DNA from: Eumeta japonica
Lineage: Eukaryota; Arthropoda; Insecta; Lepidoptera; Psychidae
Reading direction: 5' to 3'
Length of the DNA stretch: 64,000 nucleotides
Assembly: GCA_005406025.1 (NCBI GenBank)
Contig: BGZK01001212.1
Span: 62,001 to 126,000 of the forward strand
This document shows, one piece after another, positions 35,480-48,709 of the stretch (position 1 is the stretch's first letter; the number at the start of each line of letters is the position of its first letter). Under the pieces are notes generated by a model. It searched no databases and was not told the origin of the DNA. It saw only the letters and a list, made by a program, of their open reading frames with translations. Position numbers and translations under genes: made by a program.

Positions 35480-38250
35480 ACGTCAGTGACTACCAGTGTG
35501 TCTTCTCTGTCTAATTAGCTCTATAAAACAGTCATTGCTCGGGTATTTTTATAGTTATCAAGAATCGCTTTCACTGCACTCTTACTGAAATAAAAAAGTT
35601 TTAAACGTAGTAAAACAAAATAAAAGATAAAGTACCCTAAATATTAAAATTCACCGAAATTTTTCGTGTGATATTAAAACAAAGGATTGGATGAAAATTA
35701 GGTATGGAGAGTTCGAACTGATCACGCGCGGGCTAATTGATTAAATTCTTAACTTGTGTCAAATCAAACTATTCGCTTCGTGCCTAGAAGACGCCGTTCG
35801 CGTTGGCGCTGTGTTGGCAAAAACGAATGCTAACAGCTAACCCGTCTAGGCCGATTTGCCGCAGGGTTGAGAGTTAATACAGAGAGAACGCCTCTTCGGT
35901 AGGGTTGTAAAATGAATGAAATAAAAAGTTAAAAATTTCAGTAATAATATATGGTTCACTAAAATTTAAGAATGTAATATGCGAATTATAATATCATAAA
36001 CTAAATAAAACGCCCGATTACTTAATGTACACAAAAAGAATGTAAATTTCTGTGTGCGATTTCAAAAATAAAATATTCCGGTACCTAGTTAAAGGGCATA
36101 GCTTAGAAAATATGAAGCAATTTAACCGTAATTACCGAATAAGGAGCTTAAATACCTTCCATTATGACTAAGTGAGAATTTTATGACATATGTTCACTAT
36201 AATTAGGAATGAAAATAGTTGAAATATTAAGTCTATTATATTAATAAGGTAATTTAAGTGCTATCTTTTAAAACGATCATGTGTAATTTTTTATTCGTTT
36301 TTACTTAACAGCTAAATGTTGTCGAAAATATATTAGGTAAAATTAATAACCCCAAAAATTATTGTAACAATAAATAAGTTAAGAGCAAACACTGACCATC
36401 AATTAAATGCTTCTAAATATAATTTTGCCAGGTGTGATGTTTGCATTAATACTTAATCGAGTATGTTATCGTATCGGATTTATGTAATACAGGCCAGTTA
36501 TACGTGTCGCAGTGTTACTGACATAACGCGTAATTTAATACCTGTACACGTAGGTAAAAGAACTGACATCAATCGATAGAATGAAATTGCACCGACAACT
36601 TTCTACAACATTAAATTTCCCTGAAACATGTAAAATCAATTATCTGAGCTTACCGTTCAGAAAGTTTCAGCATACGCGCTGGAAGTTTGAAACACTATTT
36701 CAATTAACGAAAATACAAAGAGAAATCTAGAGACGAACTCCTGAACAAAATTCACTAGATTAAATTATTAGTTATTTAATCGAAAAGAAACAACTTTCCG
36801 CGAGGCGCGTCGTGGCCGGTGTGCGGCGCGAAACTACGAAGTACGCATTTAACCGATCGATTGCTAACTACGAGCTGCGATTTATTTCGTTATTCCCCGT
36901 GTTTAAGTATTTCCTTATACTACCCGCGTGTTATCGCTTTGAACACTCCACTATGATGACATCAGACCTGGTGCGTGGTGAGACGTCTTTGAATTCTCGA
37001 AGGTGACTATCAGGCGAGTTATTCTGTCAGAGAATAATATACAAATATCAAACGTTTAGTTCTAAAGAGCTCCTGATGCGTTCACTAAGCTGTAGCGACA
37101 ACGGAGGCTTTGTTCGCAGCATTTCGTAAATTCCACTTATTTATACTTCTTTGTCTTGTGTGTTTAACGAACGAAGTTGATAAGAGAAGTTTACTAAAAC
37201 ATGGAAATCGTAAAAAATATACCTAAGTACGTGTGCTATACGCAGACAGACTAAGTATAAGCTTACGGAGAGTACACACGAAAATGCTCCGCCCCAGCAT
37301 CCGAGTCTCTATAATTAGACGGTCGCCTACGATCGATATTCTGCAACGTCTAGACGAACATATACGATCTTATAGCGAGAAAGGTTCGTATGAAGAAGTA
37401 CTGACGCTTTCAGTAGCAAAAAAAAGTATTAAATAATATCTTAGAACTGATTAGAGCAATGAAACCTCTTTCGAATAAACTGTTTGTGAGAGTTATTCTA
37501 ATCGTTAATTTTATCAATTGTTTTCTAACTGTATTATGTTTTTACTGTTTAGACAACTGCATATAAAATGCCATTAGTCTTCGAAAGTTTTCGTTCGGTA
37601 CATTTTATGTCGAAAAGAATTAGACCGAGAGATAAATCCGCGCCTCGATGTTTTTATCGCTCGAGCTAAGTGGGCTAAATAATCTTTGCAAAAAAAAAAA
37701 ATGGAGTACTCAAATTATCTAAGTCAATATGACTCATTAAATTATTACACGTTCACGCAGCCATGTTCCAAAATAAAACTAAGTTAAATGTATGTATGGT
37801 TGCGATGTCAGATGGCTGTTCCAAAATTTTAAGTTACATAGCTCGTACGAGGGAGCTCGCTCAGAGCTGGTCACGAATGTAACTAGGTGTTGTTATTTGG
37901 AAGTACACTGAATTGTGTTAATAAAAAACAATTCCGTTATATGAATCTGTTATCATATTTCTCACGCAGTTAAGGAAAAAAAAACTGTTTTCTTATCTTT
38001 TAAAATAAATATTATATTTATTCCGTATCTGTATAGAGAGTATGTACATTTTAAAATACAATATATAACCTATATTATTACAATTTCCAGTAAATTTAAT
38101 CTTATAATGTGCGATCATTTGTAGTATACTAGAGAAGAACCATCAAACACCTGAAACAAGGAATTCGAATGAAGCGTTTGATGAGTGTCAACTAAACAAA
38201 GTAGTTATATGGTGAGTATTGTAGGTACCGATTTATCGGAGACTAGCTAT
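35480..38250. other. Noncoding stretch with one GC-richer patch
   Basis: A small GC-rich patch at 36800-36850 ('GAGGCGCGTCGTGGCCGG') lacks a convincing ORF. The ORF at 37233-37436 (including RLDEHIRSYSEKGSYEEVL) looks partly protein-like but has no splice sites or promoter I can defend. Confidence 0.35.
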
Positions 38251-38252
38251 CA

Positions 38253-38570
38253 CCCCGTGGCTTCGCCCGCGTGACTTAAATAAATTCCGTCATCAAATGA
38301 TGGAGAAAGACATTTTCTTTCTATACAAAAATATGGAAAGACCTTGCTGTCTATCCCAATCTCGCTCTCGCATTAAATTCTGGTTGCAATCCTGATTTCG
38401 ATCACGGTCGCGTTCTTTATACTATTCCCGACCCAACACTCGGTTTTGACCCCGGTCCCGTTCTTAATGTCGGTCCCGGTCCTGGCTTTCGATTCTACCC
38501 CCCCGTCCCGCTTTCAATTCCAATACCGTTCACGGTTCTAATTTCCACGAAACCAGGACAAATGTTAATA
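38253..38570 (+). repeat. GC-core motif followed by long period-6 tract
   Basis: Starts with 'CTAGCTATCACCCCGTGGC' and 'TTCGCCCGCGTG'. From 38355 to 38545 comes a long degenerate series of hexamers of the type TCCCGA/TCCGGT ('CCCGGTCCCGTTC', 'GTCGGTCCCGGTCCTGGC'). This is the clearest example of the core-plus-tract element in the window. Confidence 0.7.
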
Positions 38571-38833
38571 TCAAAATAAAATATACGCTACATTATTGCA
38601 GGACAGTGAGTTTTCTATGCACGAAATATTTTTTTTGTGAAATAAGTCTAGTTTTTTTTAGAGTACGGTTTGTAGTATCAAGTTTTAGATAGGACTGTTG
38701 CATTTTGTATATATTATTTTGTTTTTTAAATAACCTTAAACTATCGTTGGGGTAAAAAGGTCCATGTGTAATTGTATTATAGTTACCATACTAGATGAAC
38801 AATTAATCAATTCTCCTTATTTTTTTTTTCCAG

Positions 38834-38880
38834 AATTTGACTTAACGATAGAGCCAGGAAGTGAGGTGAAAAGTCTGTAG
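38834..38880 (+). CDS. Possible terminal coding exon
   Basis: A textbook acceptor (ten or more T, then CCAG, ending 38833) is followed by one open frame: two bases, then FDLTIEPGSEVKSL and TAG at 38878-38880. AATAAA lies about 105 bases on (38986-38991), as expected of a 3' terminal exon. The coding part is only 14 codons, so chance is a serious alternative. A donor-like 'GAG|GTGAAA' inside could make it an internal exon. Confidence 0.25.
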
Positions 38881-39458
38881 ACGTGATGAAACAGGCAACT
38901 GAGCCAGTCGTAAATGAAAACAAATCAACCATAAACCGTTGCAGCCAAAAACAGGTCTTAATTATAAAATAACACTTTTTTTTTAAATAAATGTAAAAGT
39001 GTTATGATTCAACACAATTGTTATTTATTTCTTTTTATTATTTATATAACATAGTCTAATAATATCGGTCCTTTTCACCACCGCTAAGAAGGACCTTAGT
39101 ATCGAACTGTCTGTTTTATCAACATCCGGCGTGTAGGTACAAGGTGATCACGTTTAATTATCATTACTTATAGAAAGGAAGATTCACTCTATCAATTGTT
39201 ATTTAAGTCTTATCCATGTACGTCATACGTGTAATACTTTCGCGGCTGCATGTGTAAAACGGATCTATTAACTCCGCCCTACCGACGTGTGCGGTCTCGG
39301 ATATACAATGAACGAACGTATAAGGGTACAGACGGAAATGTGTTCGAAACATGCGATTCGTACACGTTTTCCTCGACACTATAATGATCATTGTCGAATT
39401 CCTGCTACTGGGCGAATACTAGTAACATTAAATGAGTACAAAAAATGCACCATCGCAC

Positions 39459-39567
39459 CTGTGTCTCTGTCGGTAAGAGTGTCCTCCTCGTCCCACAGCG
39501 GCTCGTCCCGGTACCCCCACGACCTTTGCCTCTCCGAGACCGGCACCCCGTAAAACTGATACTCCAT
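39459..39567 (-). CDS. First coding exon (minus strand), gene unknown
   Basis: On the minus strand ATG at 39567 has a good start context (AAC before, G after) and an in-frame TAG 36 bases upstream. It opens 36 codons plus one base: MEYQFYGVPVSERQRSWGYR, then acidic text ending DTLTDRDT. It stops at a donor 'ACAG|GTGCGA'. Codons are GC3-rich and the sequence (aromatic, charged, hydrophilic) looks like a cytoplasmic N-terminus. Arthropod-type initiators TCAGTC and TCAGTG lie 70-95 bases upstream. It ends in phase 1. The family is not recognised. It is the best-supported exon outside the intronless gene, and reads as an alternative or sole first exon of a long-intron gene. Confidence 0.62.
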
Positions 39568-39635
39568 GTTCGAATACCCAGCGCTGTACCGGTTCGGAAT
39601 CTATGATGGACTCGACGTATTTTTTAGCCGGCGAT

Positions 39636-39661
39636 CACTGAGGTGGCTAAAATTTGACTGA
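39636..39661 (-). promoter_or_regulatory. Pair of arthropod initiator motifs
   Basis: TCAGTC (39661-39656) and TCAGTG (39641-39636) on the minus strand match the arthropod Inr consensus TCAGTY. They are placed 70-95 bases before the ATG of the 39459-39567 exon. No TATA box precedes them, which suits a TATA-less developmental promoter. Confidence 0.4.
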
Positions 39662-39989
39662 GCGGTTTCTTATGAAGACGCGGCTCGACGATACATCAAA
39701 AATCTGGACTAAGCAAACGAGTCACACCGACGCAAACGCCTGCTTGACACTGATGCCGCCTCTGCTCCGGTCGCAAATGAGATAATACAGTATCTACATG
39801 AACACATAATTGTCGATCAGAGAGTTCAGTGTCGCATTCGTTTGATAACAAAAATTTTGTTCCGATCGCCGTATTAATGTTTGTTTTGACTGAATCATAA
39901 AATAAAGTGAATAGCAAAGTAAGGTCATCAGCATTCAAATTCTTTACGTCTCTCATCAAAACAACATGCTTTTGACTTTTTACATACAA

Positions 39990-42490
39990 AGCTAAATTTC
40001 TTCCTAAACTTATTTATAGATCAGATTTAGTTGTAGTATGTATAAACTTTTACTCTAACCTAAATCACAGTGAAGTAAAAGGTTAAATGCTTTATGCAAG
40101 AGCCTCGCAACTCACACAAACAAGCACGGGATCCACCTAGCATCAGAGAAAATAATGCGATACTTAAGACGGGTTACATCAAAAGCAAAATCGTACATAA
40201 ATATCTGTCAAATCTTACCGATTACTTTTACGAATTACTTTTTGTGCATCCCACCATTGGTATTGAAAATATGCACTTGTTCCGTGCGAAATATCGCGTA
40301 ACACGCGAAACCTTGTGATGGTGATATTTACTGAAGATGGTGAAAAATTACTGAGAATTGTAATAAATCTTGTTGTGTATGGATAGATACTTCTGATCAT
40401 AAGCAATAATATTACCGGTTCATATTTCTTTTTCTTATCTACAAATATAGAGCGACAAGAAACTATTTTTCGCAATATTACTTAATGCCATCTCGGCCAT
40501 CGGCTTAGTAGGTACTTATCTACTATGGTAAAGTTCACTTGAAACTTTTAACGTGGTGTATAGTGAAGAGTGGATATATGAATCCTTCAGTCTGACTAAA
40601 TGTTCAAAATAGAACACGGTGTATGTGTATTTGTTATAATCGCGTTCATTTCTTGTTTTATCTTTAACATATATAAGTATTTATACTTCTAAACTGCCAT
40701 TATAATTGTTGAAGTTCCTTTCCTTGAATATAATAATAAAATGATTGATATCACTATATAGATATGGCAGAAAAAGAAATAAAAGCAGTCAACCGCATGT
40801 AGATCTCTTTCTCTTGCATGTAGAACTAATTCAATTAGTTAGATTATTTGTTCAACTCAGCAACATTGTTCGATGTTCGTGACAGAGCAGTCGCAATTAT
40901 TAACCAAAGGTCATTTGTTTTTAATTTTGCGCTATAACAATGACGCCGTTGAGAAATGAACCGCAAGACGCGCCAGAGAAAAATTAACGGAGAATATACC
41001 TAAGGAAGTTTAAAAAAATCATCGATTCGAAAACTCTAGAATTTGCTAGGACAGTGCTTTCGTTTGTCTGTACTCACGCGCATACTCTGGTATCTAGAGT
41101 TCCGTATCTATACACTATATTATGTAAAATATGCAATCACACTAAAATTATTTCAAATTGATCCCACATCACTTTTAAATATTTGAAAAAATTAATTAAA
41201 AATAGTATGGTCACGAATAATAATTTAATGGCAGGTACCTAAGTGTATGAAAATTTCACCGCAGTGTCCTTATGGACGAGTGTTTGTTAATGAAAATTAT
41301 GAATAATTATAAAGCTTGTTCGCACATTCAAAATACTTTTCGTTTAATTTATTCATAAAACCCTATTGTTATTATTTTTTTATGTTTCAAAACACGTGCA
41401 ACATTTAAGCTTGACGGTTAACGTACTCGCCGAGGCATGGAGCAGGAGTTTTTTCTTTTTAATTTGACTCAAGTCAACAACACGTTGGTCAATCGCCCTT
41501 CGCGACCAAAGTTTTAGCCCGATACCTTCACGGTTCGAGGGCAACGGCTCCCGAACTCTCGACCGCCTCCGCTTTTACGTGAGAGGTGCGCTTTGTAGTA
41601 CATCGCGGAGGTCGTCGTGAGGGTTTGTTCATCGATTTTTGGAAATGAGCGAGGTTGAAATGCAGTTTTGACTACGGCAGAATCGTGTCTGTTCCGTTCT
41701 ACGATTTGGTCATAGCTTAAGAGTACAAATGAATCCATTCCGCGATAGCGTATGCGTACGCGCCATGTAACTGAACGACTGGTGCTAGACACACGTTTTG
41801 AAAAAACGCGATTAGTCCGATAGCTTCGGAACGCTCCGAGTGGGAATTTTATTGTTTCCAAGTAAATATTTAACTTGGAACGGTAGGATATCTGATGTTC
41901 GTGTTTGTCGGCGTCACTGTCAGATCATGCTATAGGTTTAGAAACTTTAAACAGATAAAACTAATGAGAGGTGTCTTAGGGACACCTGGTTGGAACGAAG
42001 TTTCTTTCGCTGTAAGTAAATATATTTTATGAATAGATTATAACAATGAAATTAAATTAAAACAATTAATAGCCATTAAATAAATAATAATATAATTTGT
42101 ACATGTACTGCTACAAAAGTGATGTCCTTTTTTTTCTGTAGTTGAATATTTAAATGGAAATGGTGTTTTCCTAAAATTTATTAAAACATGATTTATTGTA
42201 TTTCTCATTATTTTAATAATAAATAAAAAGTAATATAATTTGCATGCAATAAAAGTACAAAACACTCAAACGTTATTTCTTGTTAAAAAAATTAAATACT
42301 GAGAGAATATAATGATATTTAAATTATTGGAACTATTATAATTATCAAAATTTTGAAATAGTTGATCGTATGTCTTTCTTTTTGCATAGATATTTGTTCA
42401 TTTGTGTTTTCAACTGTTAATATAAAATTATTACTAATTATATTAATAACAACAATCTAATAATTAAAACGTTTGAAAGAAATTAAATAA
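39990..42490. other. Noncoding stretch
   Basis: No supported gene. The minus ORF at 41514-41861 lies in a mildly GC-richer block; it contains TCAGTTACATGG near 41770 but no donor or domain. Confidence 0.4.
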
Positions 42491-42499
42491 AAAAATAAA

Positions 42500-42572
42500 T
42501 GCTAGGACTGATTCGAACCCGGTCACCCCGCGCGCGCCACGTAATGCCAAACAGCCGAGCTAAATCGTACAA
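42500..42572 (-). repeat. tRNA-like sequence, degenerate
   Basis: On the minus strand an A-box-like TTTAGCTCGGCTGTTTGG and a B box GGGTTCGAATCAG are about 50 bases apart. The T-arm and acceptor do not pair, so this is a degenerate tRNA or a SINE head, not a functional tRNA. Confidence 0.4.
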
Positions 42573-43097
42573 CAGATTCTCAGGCGAAAATAGTTGTGCT
42601 GTACTTCAAGGATTCTGTAACATGTTCACAATTACATAAAGTTATTTTATGCTGCCTAGGCGTGTCGTTCGTATGAAACTTTATTCTAATATTAAACGAG
42701 TAGATATAAAATATGTCATAACAATTAATTATTAGTTTAGGTGTGTATACAAGAGAGTAAGAGTTTTGAAAATAGTTAACATTGAAAATTTTAAAGAAAT
42801 TATTTTGTGTTAATTCGATCAATATTATTACAGATTGTAAAAATTTTTCATATTAGAAATTTTATAAATCGAGTTATTGAAGTAAAACTTCTCTAGACGC
42901 GACTTACGAGTAACAGAAAACTTTTTTGGGACGGAAGTGATCTTCAATAAAATTTATATTCCGTTCACACAATTTCCGCATTTATAATTTATTTCAATTT
43001 CGAATTCGTCGAATATTCAAAATCAGAGAGGTTAACATTCAAAAACGAGAACTTCAATGCAAACCTCTAATACGTTTGTTATTATTGTTATCAATAA

Positions 43098-43145
43098 CTA
43101 ATGTGCCCGCGGCTCCGCTCGGATGGACATAAAATTCATTCCTTT
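43098..43145 (+). repeat. GC-core motif
   Basis: 'TGTGCCCGCGGCTCCGCTCG' followed by 'GATGGACATAAAATTCATT' is the least degenerate copy of the dispersed core motif. Confidence 0.65.
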
Positions 43146-43199
43146 ATTTCTATATCGAGCAAGAGTTCTTTTGATCAAAACCCGTAACTCAGTCCGTGC

Positions 43200-44370
43200 T
43201 ATGACAGCCTAAAAGAACTTATTAATTTTTGGTTCAGTTATAATATCTATCACAATACCAAAAAGAAATTTTACTTCAATCGCGTGTAAAGGTTATTTTT
43301 TTTATCGAAATGTCATTACAATTAATTAAATATTATTTTTATTTTTTGGCGCGTTTTCATAAGAAATAAAGTAAAGCTAATAAAAATAATGTGTTACTAT
43401 GTGGTGTAATGCAATTCTATTAAATGGATATTAATTTTGCTTATCGGGATCCAACTAATTTGTTTATATTGATAATGCTTAAATTTGCAACTTGAGTTGT
43501 TTAGTATTTTTTTCCATTCCATCGATTCTTCACTTATTATTCATTTTTATTTCGCGAAATTCACGCGTGTTGTACTATCAATAAGGAGGCTAATCTTTTC
43601 TAGTCTACGTTATATGATGGTTGAGGTTCCCAGCATCACAAACATAATAAATGTCTCAAGAATAGAAGGGGCATAAACGTGTCCTTAATTCCTAAACCGT
43701 TTATATTGTAGGAGTGCAGTCAGAATTTTAAAATTATTAAATAGGCATTTGTTAAGAATAATAAATAATTACATAAAATTTTGAAGGTTTGCAACCATAA
43801 GTTTTCTAGTTTTTTACATTTCCAGGCGAAATACGAAACAACAATATTAATAATGACTAATGGAATAAATATAAATTGGCTGTAATTAAACATATTAAAA
43901 TTTTAATATTTTGTTAGTGCAAACAATGCCGATAATATAGCAATCTACAACTTGTTACCTACAGATAACGCTCTTAATTTAATATGATACGCATAAGCGC
44001 AATTAGGCAACGTTTAAGGATCAAAAATTTTGCAAAGAAAATATTAATCTTGCACCTCGCCAATATCTGCTCTATAATTTTATTAGAATCTCTTTGCTTA
44101 TAACATCTATTGTTGAACTCAAACAAAAAACAACTACACAGTAATTTTTTAGCTTGTTTAAGGATATCGAAAAATAATCAACGAAAAGAAAACTTATTAT
44201 CTGATTTCTCAATTGTACTCGGTATTTATTCATAATATTAAACATGGGTGATATCTAAAACAGTTTCAAAATTAGAGCACGTCCTCCCGCTTTATAACCA
44301 GATGAGCTGTAGCGTACACATAAAACTATGCGTAATGCGGATTTAATTGGTGGGCGCCGATGGATTTTTA
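43200..44370. other. Noncoding stretch
   Basis: AT-rich. A strong acceptor at 43825 ('TTTTTTACATTTCCAG') opens a 19-codon frame ending in TAA, too little to call. Confidence 0.35.
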
Positions 44371-44379
44371 AATGCGCGA

Positions 44380-44715
44380 ACCCGATAATGAGGACCGGCG
44401 CCTGCGCCGCCGCCGCGCACGAGCCTCCGCGCCCCGCATACCCGCAAGGAGGAGATAACATTCGTCGACCGGCTGAGAGTACGCGAACACGACCCAACGT
44501 TCGCTAAATATTGTTTTCCATCGGAGTCACCTTGTTCGGCGTCCGCATAGTTAACACCTCTCGGCGTCTGCGTTCACGTGCCGGTGTTAATGGTGACGCG
44601 TTTGATCCGTATTTGAGTCGGCAGTTTACTATAACAATAAACACGTGCTTACGTGGACAGCGAGAGCTTGTCGTTCGCATTACCGGCGTTAAGTTCATTG
44701 GCAGTACTTGAAGTT
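44380..44715. other. GC-rich island with ORFs on both strands
   Basis: Block with 'CGGCGCCTGCGCCGCCGCC' and other CpG-rich runs. Several ORFs overlap (minus 44255-44497, minus 44504-44698, plus 44511-44711) with no recognised domain and no good donor after any ATG. Probably a promoter-type island or part of a repeat. Confidence 0.35.
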
Positions 44716-44899
44716 GGTTTAGACTTGTTCGGTTTCTGTATCGATGGAGCGTATCGGCGCGACTTTACCATCGGCGGTATAGCCATTGTGCTTTTATGGG
44801 AGGGTCTTCAGAAATAGAGCGTACTTCCTTTCCGAAAGACCGGCAACGCTTCGGTGACTACCCTGAGATTGCCGGTGTCGATGAGCGACGATGATAATT

Positions 44900-47800
44900 C
44901 ACCTTTATATGGCCCGCATGATCGTTTGCGTCTTATAAACCCCATAAAAACCTTTGTGACAATCCGAGTATTACAAATTTCTAACTAAGTATATCGAATT
45001 TAATTATAATGCATTGCTATTTTTCTACTGCAAATAAATATTTTTTTATTATTTATTTTAATAAATCAATTCTAGGATTGCATTTGTAATTGAAAATGCT
45101 TAGTGTTATAATATATTGCATAACAACGTGATCGTATTATGTTCGAATTTTCAGTTGATACCAAAATGTATAAATTAAAATTCTTGCAAAAATATATTGC
45201 AAAAAGTTCGAGCCGTACCGTAGTCTTATTAGAAATATTTGATTTAGTATATTTCTCAACATAATTTTGTGTAACTGAATTGGATAGACGATGGGTTTCT
45301 TTTTTTTTGTATCGATTCGTTATTTATTTCAATAACCGATACCCCAGTGCGAAGAAGAAGAACATGTAAGAGATATGAACAACTTCTATACAAGCGTTTT
45401 CATCATGTGAACATAACATATGTAACAAAGCGATATACCAAATTAAGTCGTAGGCCGTCGCCGGAACGAGGACAAGCTTATTCGCATTTTCACTTTTATC
45501 ATATGGCGACATTAAAAGATAAGAGATAAAGCGAACTCCCCGACGTGTCATTCGACACGATGCGCACACGCCGATATCGTTTACTATAGGTGATTTCAGT
45601 ACATTTATCGTACAAATTATATCGGTGACCCCATAGGTGGGCGTGCATCGTTTCTGCAATCATACGTAACAAGCTCTTCGTGCGCGTCAAGAATTATCGC
45701 TGTTTATTTGTTTACTTCTGCGATTGGCAAGTAAAGTAGTCTCTATATATAAACACTGAGAAAAACTTCTAGATACTCCTGTCTCAGCGAAATTCCAAAC
45801 CGACGTCGGCGACTGTTTTGTTCGAATATGATTGTTTTACTTAAACTAAATATTTTGTTCAGTTCAAAATTGAACCCTTGTGCGACTACATCACTTTATG
45901 AACTCAATACAGAACAGTGAAAAGTAATTCACTAAGGACGTTTTTTTTTTCATTATCGTAATTCGATCTCGATGAATAGTTTTAAATACGTACGCTGTTT
46001 TCATTCTGAACGATTATTAGGTTTTTTTAATTCTAATGAGTAGTAGCATTCTAATTGAAAAAATATCTATTGACGATATATAAACGAGCAATGAATGTGT
46101 GAGACTTTCTTCACAAACGGCTCTAACTGTTGCGATAAAACATTTTTATTATGATAAAGGTTTGCTTTTAAAGTTTCTCTATATATCTATGTGTCTTTCT
46201 TGGAAAAAACTTAAAAGAGATAATAAAAATTTTAATGTTGCCCTACATAGGGTCATTGGTAAAATTTCGAGATGATCACTTTGTTGCTATGTTATTGGTT
46301 CTAAATTGCAACGGCACTGAATGATATGAACACAGATGGCACTATTTAAATAAAATACTTAAATGAATGTTTCAATCTGTCTAAGAAAACTTGATGATGT
46401 CAAAAAATTGGTGACCACTAGACGTCATAGATGAAGCGAAACAGAAAAATCAATAGAATATGCGGATTGCGGCTGATGGGGGTATCGTTGAATTGATGTT
46501 TTAAAATCATACCTATGTTTCTTGAATTGAGTTCGATTTAAAAATCAAGTTGGAGAACGGATTTCAATGTCCCTGTTTTATTTCAATGTCCAATGTCTCT
46601 AATTTTGAAACGCATTGTTCAATTTCTATAACTTTGATATTAAAAGGGTACGAGCTGAGCTGAGATCATCATTGATAACGAAATTATGACAATAACTAAA
46701 ATTGAAGATGGCCGATTCGCATTGTACATAATAATGTATAGTGTACACAGAAACTGGTTTGTCCTTCACAGCGTCATCGACCACAAACAAATAACGAGAC
46801 CTAGAATCTGCTATACTAATAATATACTAAATCCAACTCATGTCTTGTGCCAACGATTTTATAACTTTTGATTTAATTAAAATAACATAAGGTAAGAACC
46901 CTGATTAATTCTGAAAAAGCAATCCAATTTCTTTTATTCTGAGTTAGGAAAGAAATTTTGCACTTCTTCAGGTTTGAATTCATTTTCCGTTTGAGATTGT
47001 GCCGTTTTGGTGGTGTATCAATATCTTTTTCTAAAGCACGTAGATGCTTTCCTTTTTTATATGTGTTTTTTTTAGTGATAACTCGATATAACTCACATTT
47101 TATTACTTCTCCATGAAATAAAAGCCTGTAACAGACTGAACAATGTAGATGAATCAATAGTAGGATTTTTTCTAGAGGAATCTTCTGCCCTGCAGATTGA
47201 CATTAAATGTCTCATACAGAAGTAAGTTCGTTATTACCATGCTATAATAATGGCATGACAATAATAGACTACTATTTGAAATGGCTCTCTGGAGTGACAT
47301 ATAAAACTTCGTGTGCAATAACGATATTATTTGTATCGCCTCCACAGACTCCGTCTGTCCAAGAGTGTAGGTTGTCCAGTTTTGATTTACTTGTCTGTTT
47401 CATGAACAGCAACCCATATCGGGACTGCATTTCAGGATTTTCGAGTTTTCTTACTCTTTCAAAAGAAAAAAATATTTTCTCTTTTAAAGTGAAACTTCTA
47501 TAGAATCAGTGTGATTTCAAATCGCATGCAACGGAAAAAACGACAGGTAAGAGATAAAAATACAAAAATATGTAGGATAAAGCCGGCAAAGAATGAGACA
47601 GAAATATACATACTATTTCCTCTTCGTGCCATGCTTCGTAGCATCCCCACTCCCGTCTTCTAAGCATAGTCGCCTGTAATTAGTGAGCCAGAGCGAGAGA
47701 GCAAATGTCGGTGTGTATGTATATTGCACACTGTTTAATACTTGTTTGTATTTGAGCATTTAACGTGCGTTAGTATATGTGAAAAGTACGTGAGCTAATA

Positions 47801-48580
47801 CAACTGTATATAGTATGCGGCTGCGTATTACAGCTTTTTAGTACGAAGTCAGCGTGGTGTGTTATTATTTAACAGTGTTTGTGAGTATTTTTATATCTTC
47901 TTGTGCTAAATAATAATTTTTTGAAAGATGCCGAAAAGTAATGCCGAAAATAAAATTAAAATCAAATAACATATGTTAAATAAAATATCTTTTAAAATTA
48001 ATCAAAATACTTTCATTTTTACCCTTCTTATATATATTCATCTCATTCTTTTGTCTATTTACTGAAGTTTCACTTCTATCGCGTGTGAATCGCACACACA
48101 GTATTTTTTTGCTACAATTAGGCTTGATGATAAAACTGCGAGAACTGTTGACATACGACGCTACAATATTTAAGGCTAATTTCATCACAGGCTATTAAAA
48201 TTTCAACAGTCGCCAAATGTTAAACAACCATTTATTTGAGGGTCAATGATGATATTGACAGATTGACAGTATAATCGCTAATCAATTCCGTTTGCTTTTT
48301 TCATGACGTTAAGGAATATGACCGCTCATTCCAAATAACATCGTTTTATGGGATAATCCAATAAATTTCGCAAAACCAATGGTTTACTTTATTATTACAA
48401 AATAAAATATTAATTCACGCAACACTAATTACACGAATATATTTTTTGCAAGACTTCTATTAGCAGATGTTTAAATGTTAGTGTCAAAGATAATTCTTAA
48501 TGAAAATACCCGATATCTGTATTAGATACGAGCAAAGGTATAAATCAGTTTGAAAACTATGTATTTGTAGATTGGCAATA
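44900..48580. other. Noncoding stretch
   Basis: Mostly AT-rich. A moderately GC-rich patch at 45440-45700 is open on both strands without domains. At 47928 a short ATG ORF (MPKSNAENKIKIK) resembles the start of some transposon proteins but stops after 13 codons. Confidence 0.4.
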
Positions 48581-48581
48581 C

Positions 48582-48709
48582 CAAGGCCGCATCCAGCTTT
48601 CGAGTCGGGGGGTCACACATACGAGGTTCATCTATGGACTGACTAATTCTGGTACAACAGTAAGAAAATAGGGGTCATGACCCCCATGATCTCCCTGGAC
48701 CCGCCGCTG
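48582..48709. mobile_element. hAT-like MITE, about 128 bp
   Basis: Left end CAAGGCCGCATCCAGC and right end 'CTGGACCCGCCGCTG' are imperfect inverted repeats. The interior holds the perfect palindrome GGGGTCATGACCCC (48671-48684) shared with 26857-26870. The flanking octamers do not match, so the insertion is old or the ends are misplaced. Confidence 0.5.

Noticed and set aside
39696..39989. 97-codon minus ORF upstream of the 39.5 kb exon
   Set aside because: Ends before the initiator motifs; no domain, no splice sites; AT-richer than the exon. Probably upstream noncoding DNA.
42500..42572. Possible functional tRNA gene
   Set aside because: A and B boxes are present but the T-arm and acceptor stem do not pair; kept only as a tRNA-like relic.
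43826..43885. Possible terminal exon after a strong acceptor
   Set aside because: Nineteen AT-rich codons without coding-like composition; listed only in the surrounding interval.
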